Part shown: positions 1-6,311 of the stretch, piece by piece
Numbering within the stretch: the stretch's first letter is position 1
How the letters are laid out: each line of letters starts with the position of its first letter
DNA from: DASZFV01 sp035546175
GTDB taxonomy: Bacteria; Myxococcota_A; Polyangia; Fen-1088
Length of the DNA stretch: 6,311 bases
NCBI GenBank assembly: GCA_035546175.1
Contig: DASZWW010000188.1
Location: 1 to 6,311, forward strand
Direction: 5' to 3'
Translations under genes and position numbers: made by a program
The notes under the pieces: model-generated
What the model was told of the DNA's origin: nothing
The model's database searches: none
Seen by the model: only the letters and a program-made list of their open reading frames with translations

Positions 1-464
1 TCCTTCTTGTTGAACTCCTCGGGGTGGTCCTTGTAGTACTTCTCGACGTCGGCGTCGGGCACGTCCTCGACCTTGATCGTCGACTCGAAGTCCTTCTGCA
101 GGAACTTCGAGATCATCTGCTGCTTCATGACCCGCTGGACCTCGGGGTCCTTGTCGTAGCCGCGCTTCTGCGCCTCGCTGGCCATGACCTCGAAGCGCAC
201 GAGGTTGTCGAGGAACTCCTTCTTCTTGTCGAGCGCCGTGTAGCGGGCGCGGATGAAGGGCGACTGCTTGTTGATGCGCTCCTGCACGTCCCCGACCGTG
301 ATCACCTCGTCGCCGACCTGGGCGACGACCTGCGAGAGGTCCCCCTTGTCCTGCGTGGGCTTGACCGAGGCCTTCTTGCAGGCCGGCGCCACCAGCGCGG
401 ACAGGAGCAGCGCGGCCGCGACGGAGGAAATGCGCGATGAAAACGGGGCGGGAGGCGTTCGCAT
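1..464 (-). CDS. SurA/PpiC-type periplasmic chaperone lipoprotein, N-terminal part (truncated by window edge)
   Basis: Reading leftwards from the ATG at 464-462, about 154 residues are visible before the window ends. They start with a signal peptide (Arg11 followed by a hydrophobic stretch, residues 14-28) and a lipobox-like A26-P27-A28-C29, followed by KK. Alanine replaces the usual leucine at -3, so lipidation is likely but not certain. Next come a linker and a SurA-like N-terminal domain: 'VVAQVGDEVITVGDVQERI' (about 46-64), then helices containing 'FLDNLVRFEVMASEAQKRGY' and 'DPEVQRVMKQQMI', and the 'DVEKYYKDHPEEFNKK' linker that normally precedes the parvulin PPIase domain. That domain would lie outside the window, so isomerase activity cannot be judged. 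The family handles folding of envelope proteins, here probably from a membrane anchor. The gene begins 26 nt after the yvlD-like stop on the same strand. There is no Shine-Dalgarno; CCTCC, its complement, sits before the ATG. A TAATCT hexamer 7 nt upstream suggests its own leaderless promoter. Confidence 0.85.
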   Translation of the reverse strand, partial: MRTPPAPFSSRISSVAAALLLSALVAPACKKASVKPTQDKGDLSQVVAQVGDEVITVGDVQERINKQSPFIRARYTALDKKKEFLDNLVRFEVMASEAQKRGYDKDPEVQRVMKQQMISKFLQKDFESTIKVEDVPDADVEKYYKDHPEEFNKK

Positions 465-471
465 GCGGAGG

Positions 472-477
472 AGATTA
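472..477 (-). promoter_or_regulatory. Candidate leaderless -10 element of the SurA/PpiC-like gene
   Basis: On the minus strand TAATCT is followed by 7 nt and then the ATG at 464. This places a -10 hexamer so that transcription would begin at or next to the start codon. No good -35 is seen at 16-18 bp spacing; the best nearby match, CTGACG, is too close. Support comes mainly from the same TAnnnT-N6/7-ATG arrangement at the other three starts. Confidence 0.45.
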
Positions 478-478
478 C

Positions 479-491
479 ACGCCTTCGGCGT
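479..491 (-). repeat. Short inverted repeat in the yvlD-like/ppiC-like gap
   Basis: ACGCC-GAA-GGCGT (minus strand) is a perfect 5-bp stem with a 3-nt loop. It overlaps the last base of the yvlD-like stop codon and ends just before the TAATCT element. No T-tract follows, so it is a weak terminator candidate for the upstream gene, or a protein-binding site upstream of the downstream promoter. It is short enough to be chance in GC-rich DNA. Confidence 0.3.
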
Positions 492-895
492 CAGATCCAG
501 CGGATCGGACCCGGCGAGATCGCGTGGCCGGCGTGCCCCGCGACATAGAACCGCAGGCCGAAGTGCAGGAGGGCGTTCACCGCCGTGATGGCGCCCGCCG
601 ACAGGAGCAGACTGCTCAGGCTCTCGATCTTGAACGAGCGCAGCACCTTGTCGGTGAGCCACAGGAGGATGGTGTTCACGACGAAGGGGAAGATCAGGAA
701 GAGCAGGCCGAGCGTGAGGATCGCCGGCACGACGAGCAGCACCTTGATGAAGAACGCGAGGAAGAAGTTCAGCACGCTGAAGACGATCGCCACGACCACC
801 GCGGAGCCGATGCTCTTGACGTGAACGTCGGGCAGCAACCGCTCGAGGGCGAGGACCGTGAGGGCAAGGACGGCGAGGTGGAGGATCGTGAACAT
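491..895 (-). CDS. YvlD-like (phage holin family 4-type) small integral membrane protein
   Basis: A 134-residue, strongly hydrophobic protein with about four membrane segments (roughly residues 1-21, 29-50, 52-79 and 93-116). The central 'VVPAILTLGLLFLIFPFVVN' followed by 'LLWLTDKVL' matches the signature of the YvlD/'phage holin family 4' group (conserved Pro, LTLGL, and Asn in the third helix). Length also fits the family, which is usually 110-140 residues. Despite the name, these are mostly chromosomal proteins of unknown function, and in Bacillus some belong to cell-envelope stress regulons. Nothing nearby suggests a lysis cassette, so a holin role is not proposed. The polar tail 'GHAGHAISPGPIRWI' is not a recognised motif. 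The ATG at 895 lacks a Shine-Dalgarno but has TAGGCT 6 nt upstream. The gene is divergent from the nuclease gene and 26 nt upstream of the lipoprotein gene. Confidence 0.8.
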   Translation of the reverse strand: MFTILHLAVLALTVLALERLLPDVHVKSIGSAVVVAIVFSVLNFFLAFFIKVLLVVPAILTLGLLFLIFPFVVNTILLWLTDKVLRSFKIESLSSLLLSAGAITAVNALLHFGLRFYVAGHAGHAISPGPIRWI

Positions 896-901
896 GTCGG
901 G

Positions 902-907
902 AGCCTA
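902..907 (-). promoter_or_regulatory. Candidate leaderless -10 element of the yvlD-like gene
   Basis: TAGGCT on the minus strand, preceded by TGC (an extended -10-like TGn), lies 6 nt before the ATG. It keeps only the conserved T, A and final T of a -10. No -35 match is found at the right spacing; TCAACA is present but only 10 nt away. On its own this is weak. It gains weight from the identical placement at the other starts. Confidence 0.35.
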
Positions 908-930
908 GCACCGCGCCTGTTGAGACCTCC

Positions 931-959
931 TCGCCAGCCGCCGCGTTGCCTGATAATCT
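931..959 (+). promoter_or_regulatory. Candidate leaderless promoter of the YprB-like nuclease gene
   Basis: TCGCCA at 931-936 (4/6 to TTGACA), a 17-bp spacer, and TAATCT at 954-959, with the ATG 7 nt later at 967. An overlapping GATAAT at 952-957 is 5/6 to TATAAT, so the exact register is uncertain. Either would start transcription within a few bases of the ATG. The element shares the 71-nt gap with the opposing yvlD-like promoter. Confidence 0.5.
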
Positions 960-966
960 GTTCAGT

Positions 967-1812
967 ATGCTCGAATCGACGTTCCAGCTCGTGCGCGGCG
1001 TGGGCCCGGCAGGCGAGCGGAGGCTCTGGCGCGCGGGCGTCGCGCGGTGGCGTGATCTCGACGCCGCGGCCGCCGCCGCCGTGGGCCGTCGGGCGGCGCC
1101 GCTCGCCGGCGCGGTCGAGGGGGCCACGCGCGCCCTCGGGCGCGGCGACGTCGGGCGGCTCGCGCGCCTGCTGCCCGCTGGCGAGAGCTGGCGCCTGCTC
1201 GGCGCGTTCGGCGACGACGCCGTCTACCTCGACATCGAGACGGGCGACGAGGTCTGGGGCCGCGAGGGCGTCTCGGCCATCGGCTTCCTCGATCGGGACG
1301 GCCCCCGCCTCTTGCTCGCCGGGCGCGACCTCGAGCGCTTCCCGGCGCTCGCGCGCCGCTGGAAGCTCCTCGTGACGTTCAACGGCTCGTCGTTCGACGT
1401 GCCGATCCTGCGTCGGGCGTTCCCGGGCTGGACGCCGCCCGCCGCGCACGTCGACCTCCGGCACGCGCTCGCGCGCCTCGGGCACGAGGGCGGCCTCAAG
1501 GCCATCGAGGACGAGCTCGACGGCGCGCTGGCGCTCGCGCGGCCGGCGCACCTGCGGGGGATCGACGGCTGGGCGGCGTGCGGCCTCTTTCGGCGCGGGC
1601 GCGGGGGCGACCGGACCGCGCTGCGGTTGTTCTGCGAGTACAACCTCTACGACGTCGTCAACCTGCGCACGCTGGCGGCCTACGCCTACAACGCCCTCGC
1701 CGCGGAGGAGGTCGCCGCGGCGCCCGCCCTGCGCGCGCACGTCTCGGCGCTCCCCGTCCCGCGCCGCGGCGACGTCCTCTACGACGTCTCGAAGATCCTG
1801 CTCTCCTTGTGA
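967..1812 (+). CDS. YprB-like ribonuclease H-fold DEDDy exonuclease with N-terminal HhH-like motif
   Basis: A 281-residue protein from the ATG at 967. A TTG at 946 would add seven residues, but it lies upstream of the probable -10, so ATG is preferred. Residues 6-31 hold a helix-hairpin-helix-like element ('LVRGVGPAGERRLWRAGV') followed by W-R-D-L, common at the N terminus of this family and probably contacting nucleic acid. The nuclease core follows: Exo I 'YLDIET' with D89 and E91, Exo II 'FNGSSFDVPIL' with N139 and D144, and Exo III Y225-N-L-Y-D229 (YxxxD). The four acidic residues expected to bind two metal ions are all present, so it should be an active 3'-5' exonuclease of the DnaQ-like DEDDy type. 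The substrate (DNA or RNA) is not known for this family. It is the only plus-strand gene, divergent from the yvlD-like gene, and its stop lies 3 nt from the convergent peptidase gene. Confidence 0.85.
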   Translation: MLESTFQLVRGVGPAGERRLWRAGVARWRDLDAAAAAAVGRRAAPLAGAVEGATRALGRGDVGRLARLLPAGESWRLLGAFGDDAVYLDIETGDEVWGREGVSAIGFLDRDGPRLLLAGRDLERFPALARRWKLLVTFNGSSFDVPILRRAFPGWTPPAAHVDLRHALARLGHEGGLKAIEDELDGALALARPAHLRGIDGWAACGLFRRGRGGDRTALRLFCEYNLYDVVNLRTLAAYAYNALAAEEVAAAPALRAHVSALPVPRRGDVLYDVSKILLSL

Positions 1813-1815
1813 AGC

Positions 1816-2679
1816 TCAGAGCGCGCCGAGGCTCTCGGCGTCGAAGGTGTCGCAGTCCTCGACGCGGCCGCGCTCGAGGCCCGTGCGCAGCCAGCGCACC
1901 CGCTGCGCGGACGTGCCGTGCGTGAACGAGTCCGGGACGACCTGACCTTGCGCCTGCCGCTGGAGCGTGTCGTCGCCGATGGCCTTCGCGGCGCGCAGCG
2001 CGCTCTCGACGTCGCCCGGCTCGAGGACGTGGTGCGTCTGGTTCGCGTGGTTGGCCCAGACGCCCGCCAGGCAGTCGGCCTGCAGCTCGGTCTCGACGGA
2101 GAGCCGGTTGGCCTCGGCGCGCGAGCCGGCGGCGGCGCGCTGCGACTCGACGCGCCGCGAGATGCCCAGGAGGTTCTGGACGTGGTGGCCGACCTCGTGG
2201 CCGATGACGTAGGCCTGCGCGAAGTCTCCGGGGGCGCCGAAGCGCGTGCTGAGCTGCCGGAGGAACGAGAGGTCCAGGTAGACCTGACGATCGGGCGGGC
2301 AGTAGAAGGGGCCCACGGCGGCGCCGGCCACGCCGCACGCCGACTCGACGGCGTCGGAGAAGAGCACGAGCTTGGGCGGGACGTAGGTGCGGCCGCTCTT
2401 CGGAAGCACGGCGGTCCAGACGTCCTCGGTGCTGCCGAGGACCGCGCGCACGAAGTCGACGCGCTCGTTGTCGGCGGGGCTCGGCGGCGTCGTCTGCGTC
2501 GTCGTCTGGTCGTCGGCGCCGCCGCCCAGGATGGCGCGCACGAGGCCGGGCGGCGCGCCGAGGAGCGTGGCCACGAGGGCGACGAGGATGGCGCCGCCGC
2601 CGACGACGCCCGCGCCGCGCACCGGGAAGCCGCGTCGGTCTTCCACGTTCGTGCTGCGGCGCTCGTCCTGCCACCTCAT
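1816..2679 (-). CDS. ypfJ: YpfJ-type neutral zinc metallopeptidase, membrane-anchored
   Basis: A 287-residue protein of the YpfJ/Zn_peptidase family (PF04228-type), typical in length. It opens with a charged cytoplasmic segment ('MRWQDERRSTNVEDRRG'), then one hydrophobic helix (about residues 23-43), then a low-complexity Gly/Asp/Thr/Pro linker (about 50-70). This predicts a type II membrane protein with an external catalytic domain. The catalytic signature is 'VIGHEVGHHVQNLLGI': H161 and H165 as zinc ligands, E162 as the general base. 'ETELQADCLAGVW' (E198, D202) is the family's second conserved block and probably supplies the third ligand. 'THGTSAQRVRWLRTGLERG' is the typical C-terminal signature. 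Substrates are not established for this family. It converges on the nuclease gene (3-nt gap) and lies 45 nt downstream of mfd on the same strand. The ATG has no Shine-Dalgarno; a promoter-like pair upstream suggests separate transcription. Confidence 0.9.
   Translation of the reverse strand: MRWQDERRSTNVEDRRGFPVRGAGVVGGGAILVALVATLLGAPPGLVRAILGGGADDQTTTQTTPPSPADNERVDFVRAVLGSTEDVWTAVLPKSGRTYVPPKLVLFSDAVESACGVAGAAVGPFYCPPDRQVYLDLSFLRQLSTRFGAPGDFAQAYVIGHEVGHHVQNLLGISRRVESQRAAAGSRAEANRLSVETELQADCLAGVWANHANQTHHVLEPGDVESALRAAKAIGDDTLQRQAQGQVVPDSFTHGTSAQRVRWLRTGLERGRVEDCDTFDAESLGAL
1824..1840. terminator. Candidate bidirectional hairpin at the convergent nuclease/peptidase junction
   Basis: CGCCGAG-GCT-CTCGGCG is a perfect 7-bp, GC-rich stem with a 3-nt loop. 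It starts 12 nt after the nuclease stop codon and lies inside the last codons of the peptidase gene. There is no T-tract on either side, so it is not a classical intrinsic terminator. Its position, where convergent transcripts need to end and only 3 nt are non-coding, is what makes it worth listing. Confidence 0.35.
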
Positions 2680-2681
2680 GT

Positions 2682-2698
2682 GCGGAACTTAGGTCCGC
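2682..2698. promoter_or_regulatory. 17-nt near-perfect palindrome over the ypfJ -10, candidate operator
   Basis: On the minus strand GCGGACCTAAGTTCCGC pairs at 7 of 8 positions around a central A: arms GCGGA/TCCGC, then one mismatch, then CT/AG. The candidate -10 TAAGTT (2691-2686) lies inside it, so a dimeric regulator bound here would block promoter opening. No known regulator consensus is recognised. Confidence 0.35.
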
Positions 2699-2714
2699 GG
2701 GCCCGAAATGAAAA
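2686..2714 (-). promoter_or_regulatory. Candidate leaderless promoter of ypfJ
   Basis: TTTTCA at 2714-2709 (4/6 to TTGACA), a 17-bp spacer, and TAAGTT at 2691-2686, with the ATG 6 nt later at 2679. It lies wholly within the 45-nt gap after mfd, an AT-richer patch in otherwise GC-rich DNA. Transcription would begin at the start codon, consistent with the absent ribosome binding site. Confidence 0.5.
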
Positions 2715-2723
2715 GGGCGCGCG
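2696..2723 (-). terminator. Weak hairpin after mfd
   Basis: Two nt after the mfd stop, the minus strand reads CGCG-C-GCCC, a 10-nt loop (TTTTCATTTC), then GGGC-C-CGCG: eight base pairs with one C/C mismatch. The T-run is in the loop, not after the stem, so termination would be inefficient or Rho-dependent. It overlaps the ypfJ -35 (in the loop) and shares 3 nt with the neighbouring palindrome. Confidence 0.3.
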
Positions 2724-2724
2724 C

Positions 2725-6311
<3,587 letters not shown>

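Noticed and set aside
465..473. GCGGAGGAG on the plus strand resembles a strong ribosome binding site
   Set aside because: No start codon follows at a suitable distance and no plausible plus-strand gene lies there; it is the complement of the lipoprotein gene's leader.
491..895. Phage lysis holin or prophage remnant
   Set aside because: The 'phage holin family 4' label is historical. No endolysin, integrase or other phage gene is present, and the neighbours are ordinary chromosomal genes.
946..966. TTG start adding seven residues to the nuclease
   Set aside because: The extension includes the probable -10 element and adds no family-like sequence; the ATG at 967 fits better.
437..1375. A 300-codon plus-strand open frame crossing the lipoprotein, yvlD-like and nuclease regions
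   Set aside because: It is antisense or out of frame to three well-supported genes and its product is low-complexity and charged (QE/RD-rich).

Overview
The window is GC-rich (clearly well above 60%; I did not count it) and densely coded. It holds five protein genes with almost no spacer DNA and no sign of RNA genes, mobile elements or CRISPR. Four genes lie on the minus strand and one on the plus strand. The content is housekeeping and stress or envelope related: a truncated SurA/PpiC-type lipoprotein chaperone, a small YvlD-like membrane protein, a YprB-like DEDDy nuclease, a YpfJ-type zinc metallopeptidase, and a nearly complete Mfd transcription-repair coupling factor. The very high GC, the SurA/PpiC-like lipoprotein with an 'APAC' lipobox, and the Mfd and nuclease types fit a Myxococcota/Deltaproteobacteria-like chromosome. 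That placement is an inference, and other GC-rich Gram-negative phyla are possible.

Layout, left to right: ppiC/surA-like lipoprotein (minus, 1-464, C-terminal part outside the window); yvlD-like (minus, 491-895); a 71-nt divergent gap; yprB-like nuclease (plus, 967-1812); a 3-nt convergent junction; ypfJ-like peptidase (minus, 1816-2679); a 45-nt gap; and mfd (minus, 2725 to the right edge, lacking only its first residues). No gap is longer than 71 nt.

The genes do not form one obvious pathway. Mfd and the nuclease both act on nucleic acid, but they are on opposite strands and separated by the peptidase gene. The lipoprotein, the membrane protein and the peptidase act at or across the envelope.

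The most interesting signal is in the gaps. All four visible gene starts lack a Shine-Dalgarno sequence. Each instead has a TAnnnT hexamer 6 or 7 nt before the ATG, which is the geometry of a -10 element for a leaderless mRNA. Two of the four also have a 4/6 -35 match at exactly 17 bp. If this is right, each of these genes has its own promoter, including closely spaced co-directional neighbours. The -10 of the peptidase gene lies in the middle of a near-perfect 17-nt palindrome, a candidate operator. I found no convincing new multi-gene system.
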